A stretch of 46,409 nucleotides of DNA from contig JAJYHY010000016.1 in assembly GCA_021784555.1 (NCBI GenBank), forward strand, positions 1 through 46,409, read 5' to 3'. Each line of letters opens with the position of its first letter. Position 1 is the stretch's first letter. The translations under genes and the position numbers were made by a program. The notes under the pieces were generated by a model. It was not told the DNA's origin. It searched no databases and worked only from the letters and a program-made list of their open reading frames with translations. This DNA comes from a bacterium (GTDB lineage: Bacteria; Verrucomicrobiota; Verrucomicrobiia; Limisphaerales; UBA8199). Shown piece after piece: positions 26,547 to 35,956 of the stretch.

Positions 26547-26618
26547 CGGTCATGGTAATTTCTTCGGCTGGACCGTGTCGCACACGGGAGCCGTTGAGCA
26601 AGAGAAAGGAAAACAGAT

Positions 26619-26852
26619 ATGTCGTTAACGCCCCTGGTGGCACAAGTTAGCATGTATGGCAGCATTCACGTGGGCCTCGCCGCCCTCGGTGGAGCAATTG
26701 GCGTCGGCCTGATCGGCGGACGCGCTTCGGAAGCGGTCGGGCGCAATCCCGGCGCGGCGACGAAAATTATGGTTCAGGCCATTTTGGCCATTGCCTTCGC
26801 CGAGGCCATCGTGTTCTACGCGCTGTTCTTGGTCAAGGCGCCGACTCATTGA
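26619..26852 (+). CDS. atpE: F1Fo ATP synthase subunit c
   Basis: Subunit c makes the rotating membrane ring. The 77-residue protein has two hydrophobic helices joined by the polar loop GRNPGA (41-46). Helix 1 has the glycine pattern GGAIGVGLIGG. Helix 2 carries the ion-binding carboxylate Glu62 in AIAFAEAIVFYALF. The Ser/Thr-rich ligand set of sodium-type rings (E-S/T just after the carboxylate) is missing, so proton coupling is more likely. AAAGG lies about ten bases before the ATG. A gap of 72 bases separates it from atpB. Confidence 0.95.
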   Translation: MSLTPLVAQVSMYGSIHVGLAALGGAIGVGLIGGRASEAVGRNPGAATKIMVQAILAIAFAEAIVFYALFLVKAPTH

Positions 26853-26913
26853 CCAGACCTTTCTGCCCGAACGCCGCCTTCGGAAGGCGGGCCTGGCAGT
26901 GTCCGAGAAAACT

Positions 26914-27423
26914 ATGAGCCAGATCGAACAAGTCGCGAGGACTTTCGGCGTGGACTGGCCGCATCTCATCGCCCAGATCGTCAGCTTTGTCATTGTCTGC
27001 ACGTTGCTGTATTTCTTTGCCTACAAGCGAGTGCTGGCCATGCTGGAGGAGCGCCGCCAGCGCATCGCCGAAGGCCTGGCCAATGCTGATAGAATCAAAG
27101 CGGAATTAGCCCGTGCCGAGGCCCAGCGCCAGGAAGTGCTCTCCCAGGCAAACGCTCAGGCCACCCGCTTTATCGAAGAGGCCCGCGCCGCCGCGGCGCG
27201 CGTACAGGAACAGGAGACACAAAAAGCCGTCGCCGCCGCCGAACACATCATCGCCAAGGCGCGCGAGGCGGCCGCCGCCGACCACGCCAAAATGCTGGCC
27301 GAGCTCAAACGCGAGGTGGGCCGGTTGGTGGTTCAGACTACGGCGACCGTCACTGGCAAGGTGCTTACGCCGGAGGATCAGCGGCGCCTGGCGGAGGAGG
27401 CGGCTCAGCAGGTGACCACATAA
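26914..27423 (+). CDS. atpF: F1Fo ATP synthase subunit b
   Basis: Subunit b is the peripheral stalk. The 169-residue protein has one N-terminal membrane helix (IAQIVSFVIVCTLLYFFAYK) followed by a long Ala/Glu/Arg-rich helix (EERRQRIAEGLANADRIKAE onward) typical of the dimeric stalk. The ATG at 26914 is chosen; a GTG a few codons upstream in the same frame is possible. The C-terminal segment RLVVQTTATVTGKVLTPEDQ matches the region that contacts subunit delta. A palindromic element lies between this gene and atpH. Confidence 0.93.
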   Translation: MSQIEQVARTFGVDWPHLIAQIVSFVIVCTLLYFFAYKRVLAMLEERRQRIAEGLANADRIKAELARAEAQRQEVLSQANAQATRFIEEARAAAARVQEQETQKAVAAAEHIIAKAREAAAADHAKMLAELKREVGRLVVQTTATVTGKVLTPEDQRRLAEEAAQQVTT

Positions 27424-27465
27424 TCCGAATAGCTCATGCGGCGATTAAACCAGCGACAGTCCGTT

Positions 27466-27555
27466 GGTAGGGCGCGCAGTCCTCTGCGCGCAGTCGGCCC
27501 TCGCATCGGATGCATTTCTCAGCATCGCGGCGCGCAGAGGACTGCGCGCCCTACC
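27466..27555. repeat. Double-hairpin element inside the atp operon
   Basis: Two 26-base arms, 27466-27491 and 27530-27555, are perfect reverse complements around a 38-base loop. Each arm contains its own palindrome, GCGCGCAG-TCCT-CTGCGCGC, so the element can fold either as one long stem or as two short hairpins. It sits in the 176-base gap between atpF and atpH. The layout resembles REP/BIME elements, and it could act as an RNA stability or partial termination signal within the operon. Confidence 0.75.
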
Positions 27556-27599
27556 CGCTCACGAAACCTGCGGGGCAGCGCGGCCGCCCACTCGTCCCC

Positions 27600-27992
27600 A
27601 TGAAGATTGCCAAGCAAGCCAGGCGTGACGCCAAAGGCCTGTTCCGGGATTGTATCCGGGATGGTCTGCTGGACGAGAACCGGGTTCGGGAGGTGGTGCG
27701 GCGTGTTCTGGAGGCCAAGCCGCGCGGCTACATCGCCATTCTCTCGCATTTTCATCGGCTGGTTAAGCTCGATGTGGAGCGGCGCACGGCGCGGGTGGAG
27801 AGCGCCACGCCGCTGGAGTCCCGGCTGCAAACCAAGGTTCAGGCGGATTTAACCAAACTTTATGGGCGGGGTTTGGAGATTAGCTTCAAAGAGAATGCGG
27901 CGCTGCTGGGCGGGTTGCGCATCAAGGTGGGCAGCGATGTCTATGATGGGAGCATTCAGGCCAAGCTGGCGGCCTTGCGGGAGAGTTTTTAA
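27600..27992 (+). CDS. atpH: F1Fo ATP synthase subunit delta (short form)
   Basis: Subunit delta (OSCP) joins the stalk to the top of F1. The 130-residue protein shows the end of the helical domain (YIAILSHFHRLVKLDVERRT) and the C-terminal beta domain (ARVESATPLESRLQTKVQAD and LLGGLRIKVGSDVYDGSIQA, ending KLAALRESF). Ordinary delta subunits have about 175-180 residues, so about 45 are missing from the N-terminal helical domain. The frame is open for 30 codons upstream of the ATG at 27600, but these lie in the palindromic element. The shortening may be a lineage trait or a result of that insertion. Confidence 0.88.
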   Translation: MKIAKQARRDAKGLFRDCIRDGLLDENRVREVVRRVLEAKPRGYIAILSHFHRLVKLDVERRTARVESATPLESRLQTKVQADLTKLYGRGLEISFKENAALLGGLRIKVGSDVYDGSIQAKLAALRESF

Positions 27993-28001
27993 CGAGTTTT
28001 T

Positions 28002-29534
28002 ATGAGTACGATATTGCAGGAAATTGAAGCCGAGATTGCCGGCGCCAAAATGGCCACGGCAAAGCAGAATGTCGGCACCGTGCGCGAGATTGGCGATGGG
28101 GTCGCCCGCGTCGAGGGCTTGACCGATGCCATGCTCAACGAGATGCTCGATTTTGGGCACGGAATTACGGGACTGGCGCTGAACCTCGAGGAGACTGAAG
28201 TAGGCGCAATTATTCTGGGCGATTACACCGAGATTGAGGAGGGCGACGAGGTTCGCACCACCGGCAAGCTGCTGCAAGTGCCGGTCGGCAAGGGGCTGTT
28301 GGGGCGAGTGGTTGATGCCCTAGGCGAGCCGCTGGACGACAAGGGGCCGGTGAAAAGCGAGCTGGCCTATCCCGTGGAGAAGATTGCTCCCGGCATCATC
28401 CGGCGGAAACAGGTCTCCCAGCCGGTCCAGACCGGTATTATGGCCATCGACGCGATGATCCCCATCGGACGCGGCCAACGCGAACTGATCATTGGCGACC
28501 GTTCCACCGGCAAGACTACGCTTGGCATCGACACGATCATCAACCAGGCCCGCCTGAACCACGCCGCCGAGGCCGCCGGCAACAAGGATTATCGCCCCCT
28601 CTACTGTATTTATGTCGCCGTGGGTCAAAAGCGGTCCAACGTTGCCCGCATCATCAACGTGTTTGAAGAGCACGGGGCCATGGCCTACACCACGATCATC
28701 TCGGCCTCCGCCTCCGATTCAGCCACCAACCAATACCTGGCGCCTTTCGCCGGCGCCGCCATGGGCGAGTGGTTCATGGATAACGGCATGGATGCCCTGA
28801 TTATCTATGACGACCTCTCCAAGCACGCCGTCGCCTACCGGCAGGTCTCGCTGGTGCTGAAACGGCCCTCCGGGCGAGAGGCCTATCCCGGCGACGTCTT
28901 TTACCTCCATAGCCGCCTGCTTGAACGCTCCGCGCGCGTGAGTGAGAAATACGGCAACGGCTCCCTCACCGCCCTGCCCATCATCGAGACCCAGGCGGGC
29001 GACGTTGCCGCCTACATCCCGACCAATGTGATCTCCATCACTGACGGTCAGATCTTCCTTGAGACGGACCTGTTCTACCAAGGCATCCGTCCCGCCATTT
29101 CGGTCGGCATTTCGGTCTCCCGCGTCGGTTCCACAGCCCAGGTTAAGGCGATGAAGCAGGTCGCCGGACGTATCAAGCTGGATTTGGCCCAGTTCCGCGA
29201 GTTGGCGGCCTTTGCCCAGTTCGGCTCGGACCTTGACGCCAAGACCCAAGCGCAGATCGAGCGCGGCAAACGCATCGTCGAAGTGTTCAAGCAGCCGCAA
29301 TACAACCCGGTCCCGCTGGAAGTGCAGGTTGCGGTGCTCTGGACGGTGCAAAACGGGTTCATCGATGATGTGCCTGTGGACCGCGTCAAGGATTTCCAGA
29401 CCAAACTCACCGATTTTCTGACCAGCCGCAAGAACGAGCTCATGGCCCGCATCTTGAAAGAGGGCGCCCTCAGTGACACCTTGACCGCCGACCTGAAGGC
29501 CGCCGTCACCGAATTCAAAGAAACTTACAAATGA
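28002..29534 (+). CDS. atpA: F1Fo ATP synthase subunit alpha
   Basis: Subunit alpha forms the noncatalytic nucleotide sites of the F1 hexamer. The 510-residue protein is of normal length. It has the beta-barrel start ([17 protein letters not shown]), the P-loop GDRSTGKT at 165-172, the alpha-specific [16 protein letters not shown], and [14 protein letters not shown], which carries the arginine finger reaching the beta site. It starts nine bases after atpH, in a well-packed operon. Nothing in it looks damaged. Confidence 0.97.
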   Translation: MSTILQEIEAEIAGAKMATAKQNVGTVREIGDGVARVEGLTDAMLNEMLDFGHGITGLALNLEETEVGAIILGDYTEIEEGDEVRTTGKLLQVPVGKGLLGRVVDALGEPLDDKGPVKSELAYPVEKIAPGIIRRKQVSQPVQTGIMAIDAMIPIGRGQRELIIGDRSTGKTTLGIDTIINQARLNHAAEAAGNKDYRPLYCIYVAVGQKRSNVARIINVFEEHGAMAYTTIISASASDSATNQYLAPFAGAAMGEWFMDNGMDALIIYDDLSKHAVAYRQVSLVLKRPSGREAYPGDVFYLHSRLLERSARVSEKYGNGSLTALPIIETQAGDVAAYIPTNVISITDGQIFLETDLFYQGIRPAISVGISVSRVGSTAQVKAMKQVAGRIKLDLAQFRELAAFAQFGSDLDAKTQAQIERGKRIVEVFKQPQYNPVPLEVQVAVLWTVQNGFIDDVPVDRVKDFQTKLTDFLTSRKNELMARILKEGALSDTLTADLKAAVTEFKETYK

Positions 29535-29538
29535 ACTG

Positions 29539-30417
29539 ATGCCCAGCACGCGCGACATACGCCGGCGTATTAAGTCGGTTAAGAACACCGCCCAAATCAC
29601 CAAGGCGATGCAGATGGTGGCCGCTTCCAAGATGCGCAAGGCCCAGCAGTCTGCCTTGGCCGGACGCCCTTATGCCTCGCTGATGAATCAGGTGCTGGGT
29701 AACGTCGTTTATTACGCGGGGGATATTACCGACCCACTAATGGAAAAACGCGAGATGCGGAGCCATTGCGTGATTATCGTGAGCACCGACAAGGGACTCT
29801 GCGGCGCGCTCAACGCCAATCTCATGCGCGAGGCGGCCCGCTTCGAGCGGGAGAACACCGTCTATATCGCCGCCGGAAGGCGCGCGGCACAGTTCCTCGC
29901 GCGAACCAAACGCAACCTGGCGGCTGAGTTCACTTACAAGGACGCGCCCCTGTTCGGCGAGGCCCGGGCGATTATGCGGTTTGCGCGCGACCTCTTCCTG
30001 GAAGGCCGGGCTGACCAGGTCAGCGTTCTCTACACGCAGTTCATCTCGACGCTAACTCAGCGCCCGGAGGTGGTCACGCTCTTGCCTCTGAGCGAGATCA
30101 AAGCCGTTACCGCGGGAGTCGATGGCGTCAAAGCCCCGGAGGACCTCATGCACGGCTCAACCGAATTCATCTTCGAACCCACGCCGGCCCAGGTCCTGGG
30201 CGCGCTCCTGCCTCACTACCTGAATTTCCAGATGTACCAGATTCTTCTCGAAGCCAAAGCCAGCGAACAAAGCGCGCGGATGGTTGCGATGAAGAACGCC
30301 ACCGACAATGCCCACCAACTTATCAAAGACCTCACGCTCGAATACAACAAGCTGCGCCAGGCCAACATCACCAACGAACTGCTGGAAATCGCCAGCGCCG
30401 CGATGGCCATGCAATGA
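29539..30417 (+). CDS. atpG: F1Fo ATP synthase subunit gamma
   Basis: Gamma is the central rotor shaft. The 292-residue protein has the conserved N-terminal helix (RDIRRRIKSVKNTAQITKAM, then QMVAASKMRKAQ), the Rossmann-like middle (VIIVSTDKGLCGALNANL) and the C-terminal helix (SARMVAMKNATDNAHQLIKD, ending EIASAAMAMQ). These are the two helices that form the coiled-coil axle. It starts four bases after the atpA stop. Length and motifs are normal. Confidence 0.96.
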   Translation: MPSTRDIRRRIKSVKNTAQITKAMQMVAASKMRKAQQSALAGRPYASLMNQVLGNVVYYAGDITDPLMEKREMRSHCVIIVSTDKGLCGALNANLMREAARFERENTVYIAAGRRAAQFLARTKRNLAAEFTYKDAPLFGEARAIMRFARDLFLEGRADQVSVLYTQFISTLTQRPEVVTLLPLSEIKAVTAGVDGVKAPEDLMHGSTEFIFEPTPAQVLGALLPHYLNFQMYQILLEAKASEQSARMVAMKNATDNAHQLIKDLTLEYNKLRQANITNELLEIASAAMAMQ

Positions 30418-30480
30418 CAAGCCCGCAACCGCATACGCATCTCCAAGGACAAATACCACGAGGTTGATCACCCTTTTTGA

Positions 30481-31890
<1,410 letters not shown>

Positions 31891-31895
31891 GCGAA

Positions 31896-32306
31896 ATGGC
31901 GGCCACGTTAAGACTGGAAATCGTCACCCCCAACGCCAAGGCGTATTCCGAGGACGTGGAGATGGTCACCTTGCCAGGAGTTGCCGGCGAAATGGGCATC
32001 TATCCCAACCACGTCCCGCTCGTGACGCAGGTCGTGCCCGGAGAGATCATCGCACGGCGCGGTGGCCGTGAGGATCTCCTGGCGATAGGCGATGGATTCG
32101 TCGAAATCACCGGTGAACGCGTGGCAATTATGGCCGACATGGCCATAAAGGCGGAGAACATTGATGAAGCTAAGGCCGAGGAGGCCCGGCAGCGCGCCGA
32201 GGCGCGCCTGGCTGAGCACCTGGATGACGAGGAAGCCGCCGTCGTCAAAGCAGCCCTCGCCCATTCACTGGCTCAACTCAAAGTCAAGCGCCAGCATAGA
32301 ACTTAG
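31896..32306 (+). CDS. atpC: F1Fo ATP synthase subunit epsilon
   Basis: Epsilon contacts gamma and the c ring and restrains ATP hydrolysis. The 136-residue protein has the beta-sandwich start LRLEIVTPNAKAYSEDVEMV, then PGVAGEMGIYPNHVPLVTQV and GFVEITGERVAIMADMA. A helical hairpin of normal form follows (AEEARQRAEARLAEHLDDEE). It closes the operon. No obvious terminator follows before the toxin promoter at 32372. Confidence 0.95.
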   Translation: MAATLRLEIVTPNAKAYSEDVEMVTLPGVAGEMGIYPNHVPLVTQVVPGEIIARRGGREDLLAIGDGFVEITGERVAIMADMAIKAENIDEAKAEEARQRAEARLAEHLDDEEAAVVKAALAHSLAQLKVKRQHRT

Positions 32307-32371
32307 AAGTTAGCGATCACGAACGTCAATACAGCGATTGTGCCCATCGGTGTCTGGCGGTCCCACCCCTG

Positions 32372-32400
32372 TTGACAGGGTGTAGCCATACGGCTACAGT
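32372..32400 (+). promoter_or_regulatory. Sigma-70 promoter with overlapping operator; predicted leaderless start
   Basis: TTGACA (32372-32377), a 17-base spacer and TACAGT (32395-32400) make a near-consensus housekeeping promoter. The spacer and -10 contain the perfect dyad TGTAGCC-ATAC-GGCTACA (32381-32398), well placed for a repressor that blocks RNA polymerase. Transcription would begin about seven bases after the -10, which falls on the GTG start codon of the toxin at 32407. The message is thus predicted to be leaderless. The HTH antitoxin encoded downstream is the obvious candidate repressor. Confidence 0.7.
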
Positions 32401-32406
32401 ACTGCG

Positions 32407-32703
32407 GTGATTGAACTTCGCAAGACCGACCTCTTCGCCCAATGGCTGGACGGGTTGGGCGATCTTCGAGCGAGGGCACGCGTCCAATCGAGGCTGCAAC
32501 GGCTGGCAGGGGGAAACCCGGGAGATGTTCGGCCGGTTGGCGAAGGCGTTTCAGAGTTGCGAATTGATTATGGCCCCGGTTACCGGGTGTATTTCAAGCG
32601 GCGAGGCCGCCAGATCATCATTCTTCTGGCAGGGGGCGAGAAGCACACCCAAGCCAAAGACGTCAAGACCGCTTTGCGCCTTGCACGTCATCTTGTGGAC
32701 TAA
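32407..32703 (+). CDS. RelE/HigB-type toxin (addiction-module killer protein)
   Basis: This 98-residue protein matches the RelE/ParE-superfamily killer protein of small type II modules. Helical start FAQWLDGLGDLRARARVQSR, central GVSELRIDYGPGYRVYFKRR, and the strand-helix end IILLAGGEKHTQAKDVKTAL with basic residues (K, R) are typical. Relatives cut mRNA at the ribosome or otherwise stop growth until bound by the antitoxin. It starts with GTG at the predicted transcription start, so it has no ribosome site. The toxin gene comes first, as in higBA-type systems, and the antitoxin follows after five bases. Confidence 0.88.
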   Translation: MIELRKTDLFAQWLDGLGDLRARARVQSRLQRLAGGNPGDVRPVGEGVSELRIDYGPGYRVYFKRRGRQIIILLAGGEKHTQAKDVKTALRLARHLVD

Positions 32704-32708
32704 TTGTT

Positions 32709-33035
32709 ATGAGAAAGACCGTTACGACTCGCTATGACGTCGCGGACCACCTGAGGACGCCGACGGAAATGGCGGCGTATTTGGAGGCATGCCTTGAGGA
32801 GGCAGGCGGAGACGCGGCATTCATTGCCAAAGCGCTTGGCGACATTGCTCGGGCCAAAGGCATGGCACAGGTCGCGCGCGACGCCGGAGTATCTCGTGAG
32901 AGCCTCTATAAGGCGCTTTCCGGCGAGCGGAGCCCCGGCTTCGACACCATCCTAAGAGTGATCCAGGCGCTTGGGCTGAGATTACACGCCGAAGCCACCG
33001 AAGCAGAGGCGATGCGCGCAACCACCGGCGGCTGA
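32709..33035 (+). CDS. HigA-like HTH antitoxin
   Basis: This 108-residue protein is the partner antitoxin. The N-terminal part (DVADHLRTPTEMAAYLEACL) would wrap the toxin. The C-terminal part is a Cro/C1-type helix-turn-helix (MAQVARDAGVSRESLYKALS, then PGFDTILRVIQALGLRLHAE), the pattern of the 'putative addiction module antidote' family. It probably represses its own operon by binding the dyad at 32381-32398. It begins five bases after the toxin stop, so translation is likely coupled. Confidence 0.88.
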   Translation: MRKTVTTRYDVADHLRTPTEMAAYLEACLEEAGGDAAFIAKALGDIARAKGMAQVARDAGVSRESLYKALSGERSPGFDTILRVIQALGLRLHAEATEAEAMRATTGG

Positions 33036-33153
33036 CGCCGAGGCAACTATGACCAGTGACTAATGATCAAGGCTCTAATGGTTATAATGCTCAGTTGGGG
33101 CTGTTCTCCGCAGGAGAATCTGACTCTGGCCGCGCTAGCACCGAAACCGTCCG

Positions 33154-33216
33154 GCCCGAATATTTCATGCCACGAGCAAAACGCTAACATTCTGTAGGCG
33201 TGTGAAATATTCGGGC
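33154..33216 (-). terminator. Long inverted repeat just after the flavin oxidoreductase gene
   Basis: GCCCGAATATTTCA (33154-33167) and TGAAATATTCGGGC (33203-33216) are perfect 14-base inverted arms around 35 bases. The right arm ends on the first base of the stop codon of the minus-strand gene. The element may act as a terminator for that gene, or protect transcript ends, or be another dispersed palindromic repeat. No T tract follows, so intrinsic termination is uncertain. The rest of 33036-33153 shows no gene. Confidence 0.45.
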
Positions 33217-34682
33217 TAGGCCTTTGCCCGCTTGATCTCCTTCAGCCGGTCCGCTTCAACTCGCTCCGCGTAGAAATTGTCCAGGGGATAGCAGCCGCTA
33301 ATCAGGCCATTCCTCGGGGCGGTCGTGCAATCGCTGAACGTACGGCAGAGGGACTTGGTCGAGAGGGCGCCCTTCTCAATGGCGTCGCTGAAAACAGCGG
33401 GGTAGGCCAGCGCCATGCGCCCGATGCCGATGAGGTCCGTCCAGCCGTTCCTCAGAACCGCCTGGGCGACGTGCGGCAGGTACTCTTGGAGGTAGCTGTA
33501 AGCCGTGCCGACCAGGAGCAGATTCCGCGGCGCTCGGGCCTTGAATTGGCGGGCGACATGAATCTGCCGCGCCACCCCCACGAGCGGGTCTTCCGGCGGT
33601 TGATACCCATCCGAGGGGGGGTAGGCCGCGGGTCTTTGAATGTGCGGGTTGTAGTAGGCGGAGCCGGCAGTCAGATTCAGAATCTTAACGCCAAGTTCCG
33701 CGCACAAATCCATGAACCGCAACGGCTCGGTCAAATCGTATTCAAGTGGGTTCCCCTGATTAACCCCAAAGCCATAACGGTAGGGCAGCCACCGCGAGAA
33801 ATCCTCCGGCACACCCGGCCCCGGTTTTCCCGGTTTCGAAAGCGCGGGGTCCGGACGAAATGGAACAAAATCAAACGCGCTTAACCGCACCCCGATGTCG
33901 ATGCGGTTGCCGCTGGCGCGGATGGCTCCGACAATTTCGCGCAGCAGCCGGGTACGGTTCTCGAACGAACCGCCGTACTTGCCCGGGCGCGTGAACCCGC
34001 TCAACAATTCGTGCAGGAGGTAGCCGTGACAATGTTTGATGTCCGCGAAGTCCGCGCCAACGTCCCGGGCAATCCGGGCCGCCCCCACATAATCCCCAAC
34101 GAGGCGCTCCAGTTCATCGTCCGTGAACATCTGCTGGTCGCTGGCAACCCCGAATTTCGGATCGAGAATCGGATGACGGTAGGCCACGCGCGGCTCCAAA
34201 CGGAATTTGTCATGCGGCTTGCAGTATCTGCCGGAGTGGGTGAGCTGAAACCCAACGACCAAATCCTCGGTCGTGCCATGCCGCTCTTTATGCTCGGCGG
34301 CCAGCGCCTCGCGCAGCCTGGCCAGATCGGCTTTGTTCCGTTCAATAATGACGAGTTGATTCGGGTTCGCGCGCCCGTCGGGCCGCACCGCCATCGCCTC
34401 TCCCCCGCAGATGAGTTTCGCCCCGCTCTGGCCGAACCGCCTCCAGCGGCGCAGGACCTCTTCCGTGATGCCGCCGCAGGAGGTGCCATCCCACCCCTCC
34501 ATCGGATGAATCGCATATCGGTTCCCAATGCGTTTGCCATTGATGGTGACATGGCTCAGAGGCTGAGCCAGCGGCGAGGCCGTGCCCATGGCGATGCCAT
34601 CATCGCAAGGCAATTCCAGACCCAGCGAGGCCACGTGGTTGCGGAAATCCGCCACCGTTTTCAATGATGCAATTCGGACCAT
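33216..34682 (-). CDS. NADH:flavin oxidoreductase, old yellow enzyme family
   Basis: This 488-residue protein is an FMN-dependent TIM barrel of the old yellow enzyme group. Visible features are NRYAIHPMEGWDG (FMN-binding start), VGFQLTHSGRYCKP, a DFADIKHCHGYLLHELLSG segment (substrate His pair region), FTRPGKYGGSFENRTRLLRE, which is the family hallmark, and LIGIGRMALAYPAV near the end. Family enzymes reduce activated C=C bonds with NAD(P)H, and some are dienoyl-CoA reductases. The fused 4Fe-4S/FAD part of dienoyl-CoA reductase is absent, although a Cys-containing tail (SLCRTFSDCTTAPRNGLISG) could bind a metal. It stands alone, with gene remnants upstream. Confidence 0.88.
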   Translation of the reverse strand: MVRIASLKTVADFRNHVASLGLELPCDDGIAMGTASPLAQPLSHVTINGKRIGNRYAIHPMEGWDGTSCGGITEEVLRRWRRFGQSGAKLICGGEAMAVRPDGRANPNQLVIIERNKADLARLREALAAEHKERHGTTEDLVVGFQLTHSGRYCKPHDKFRLEPRVAYRHPILDPKFGVASDQQMFTDDELERLVGDYVGAARIARDVGADFADIKHCHGYLLHELLSGFTRPGKYGGSFENRTRLLREIVGAIRASGNRIDIGVRLSAFDFVPFRPDPALSKPGKPGPGVPEDFSRWLPYRYGFGVNQGNPLEYDLTEPLRFMDLCAELGVKILNLTAGSAYYNPHIQRPAAYPPSDGYQPPEDPLVGVARQIHVARQFKARAPRNLLLVGTAYSYLQEYLPHVAQAVLRNGWTDLIGIGRMALAYPAVFSDAIEKGALSTKSLCRTFSDCTTAPRNGLISGCYPLDNFYAERVEADRLKEIKRAKA

Positions 34683-34846
34683 GGGTATCGGCCAAAGCTC
34701 TCGGCCGGCGTCGTCTTGCCGGATTGGCGGGGCTCGACCAAGCCGGCCGCCGGGAACTGCTCCAGGCGCAGGCGGCTGAGCTTGGCAACGATTCGCTCGA
34801 CCATGGAGGCAAAATAGAAATCAATTTCTGTTTTGCAAGCAACCAT
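34661..34846 (-). pseudogene. N-terminal remnant of an AAA ATPase (DUF4143-type)
   Basis: A 61-codon frame reads ERIVAKLSRLRLEQFPAAGL then VEPRQSGKTTPAESFG. The segment matches the start of AAA_14/DUF4143 ATPases, where a helix leads into LxGPRQxGKTTLA. The Walker lysine is kept, but the glycine before PRQ has become Glu and the frame stops soon after. The remaining 350 or so residues are absent, and the start of the flavin oxidoreductase gene occupies the continuation. It is best read as a broken copy. Confidence 0.6.
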
Positions 34847-34919
34847 GCTGCCATTTTGCTCGAAGAGCGGCTTACGGCTCCTGGCGGGAAGTCGCTACGC
34901 GGTGAAGAACAGGCGGCGT

Positions 34920-35028
34920 TGCGCATAAGGGTCTTGTCCGTATAGGGCGCGTAAAGGATCCAGTCCGAATCCGCTGGAAAACCGAGGATGGAAACATTCT
35001 CTGGGTACTGGCGGGATACGTTCGACAA
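34920..35028 (-). pseudogene. CotH kinase-family fragment
   Basis: Reading the minus strand, SILGFPADSDWILYAPYTDK followed by TLMRNA matches the highly conserved block of CotH proteins (LPAESDWVLYGPYxDKTLMRN). After this the sequence loses similarity. CotH-type proteins are spore-coat or surface protein kinases and are common in verrucomicrobial exported multidomain proteins. Only about 30 codons remain, so this is a relic. It lies upstream of the ATPase remnant in the same orientation. The rest of 34683-35141 shows no gene. Confidence 0.6.
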
Positions 35029-35141
35029 ACCGGGCAGCCGGCTTTAACGATTGATCGCGACCCGATAATCGGGTTAAGATTGAGGAAGGTTCGCGGAGTG
35101 CCTGCGCCCCGTGCTGCCTTGCCTTTTTAGGAGAGATAACG

Positions 35142-35939
35142 GTGAAAACAAACGTGGGAAGCAGTTGCACAGAAAAGGATCGTCTTTCAGGGACATTATC
35201 ACACGCCGCGGCGAAGCTGGGGGATGGGCGCACCGGGTTCACACTCATCGAACTGCTAGTGGTCATCGCGATTATTGCCATTCTGGCCGCGATGTTGTTG
35301 CCGGCGCTCAGTTCGGCCAAAGAGAAGGGCAAGCGCATTGCTTGCCTGAGCAACTTGAAACAGATCGGCTTGGCCCTGGCATTGTACACCGACGACCGGC
35401 AAGACCGGATGCCCACCGCCCTGAACTATGGGGCGCGGCCAAATCAGCCGGGCACGGACGCTCCCAACACCGTCCAATTCACCGATATGTACGGCGGCGT
35501 GCCCAAGGATTTGGACCTGGGCAATCCTCGGGTGTGGTGGTGCCCCAGCGATCGCTTCAACATCCCCATCATTAAGAAGGGCATCATTTCCACCAACAGT
35601 TTTTCCTCTTACCGCTATCGGTTTGTCATCTGGGACAACACCGTTCGCTTCCCCGGGCTGAAGACTTCCGATTTCATGAAGCCGGCGGGCCAAATTATAT
35701 GGCACGAGAACCAGGACCTGCATTACAAGCGGTTGCCCAGTTCCTACACCACCACTCAGCCCACTCTCAATGCCATTTACGCGGATTTTCACGCCGACCT
35801 ATGGAGAGTCCAGTTCCGCCAGAACCGGCCTGAACATTACTACGACCCCAATTGGTTTACCTACGGCCCGGGCGGGGCATTGAATCGGGACAATCCGAAT
35901 ATCGGCTACGATGTCCATACCGGCTGGGACATGAACTGA
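35142..35939 (+). CDS. Prepilin-type N-terminal methylation protein (DUF1559-like pseudopilin)
   Basis: This 265-residue protein starts at GTG 35142, chosen because AGGAGAG ends six bases before it. A 32-residue basic leader precedes the prepilin cleavage site G32/F33 ([20 protein letters not shown]) with Glu at mature position 5. The long hydrophobic helix continues to [40 protein letters not shown] is the typical verrucomicrobial/planctomycete pseudopilin continuation. The C-terminal region has [14 protein letters not shown] and a late [13 protein letters not shown] in place of the usual ADGHV. These proteins are exported by type II/IV pilus-like machinery, but their role is uncertain. It is a single gene with no pilus genes nearby. 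Confidence 0.88.
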   Translation: MKTNVGSSCTEKDRLSGTLSHAAAKLGDGRTGFTLIELLVVIAIIAILAAMLLPALSSAKEKGKRIACLSNLKQIGLALALYTDDRQDRMPTALNYGARPNQPGTDAPNTVQFTDMYGGVPKDLDLGNPRVWWCPSDRFNIPIIKKGIISTNSFSSYRYRFVIWDNTVRFPGLKTSDFMKPAGQIIWHENQDLHYKRLPSSYTTTQPTLNAIYADFHADLWRVQFRQNRPEHYYDPNWFTYGPGGALNRDNPNIGYDVHTGWDMN

Positions 35940-35956
35940 CCGGGAAGCGCATCCCG

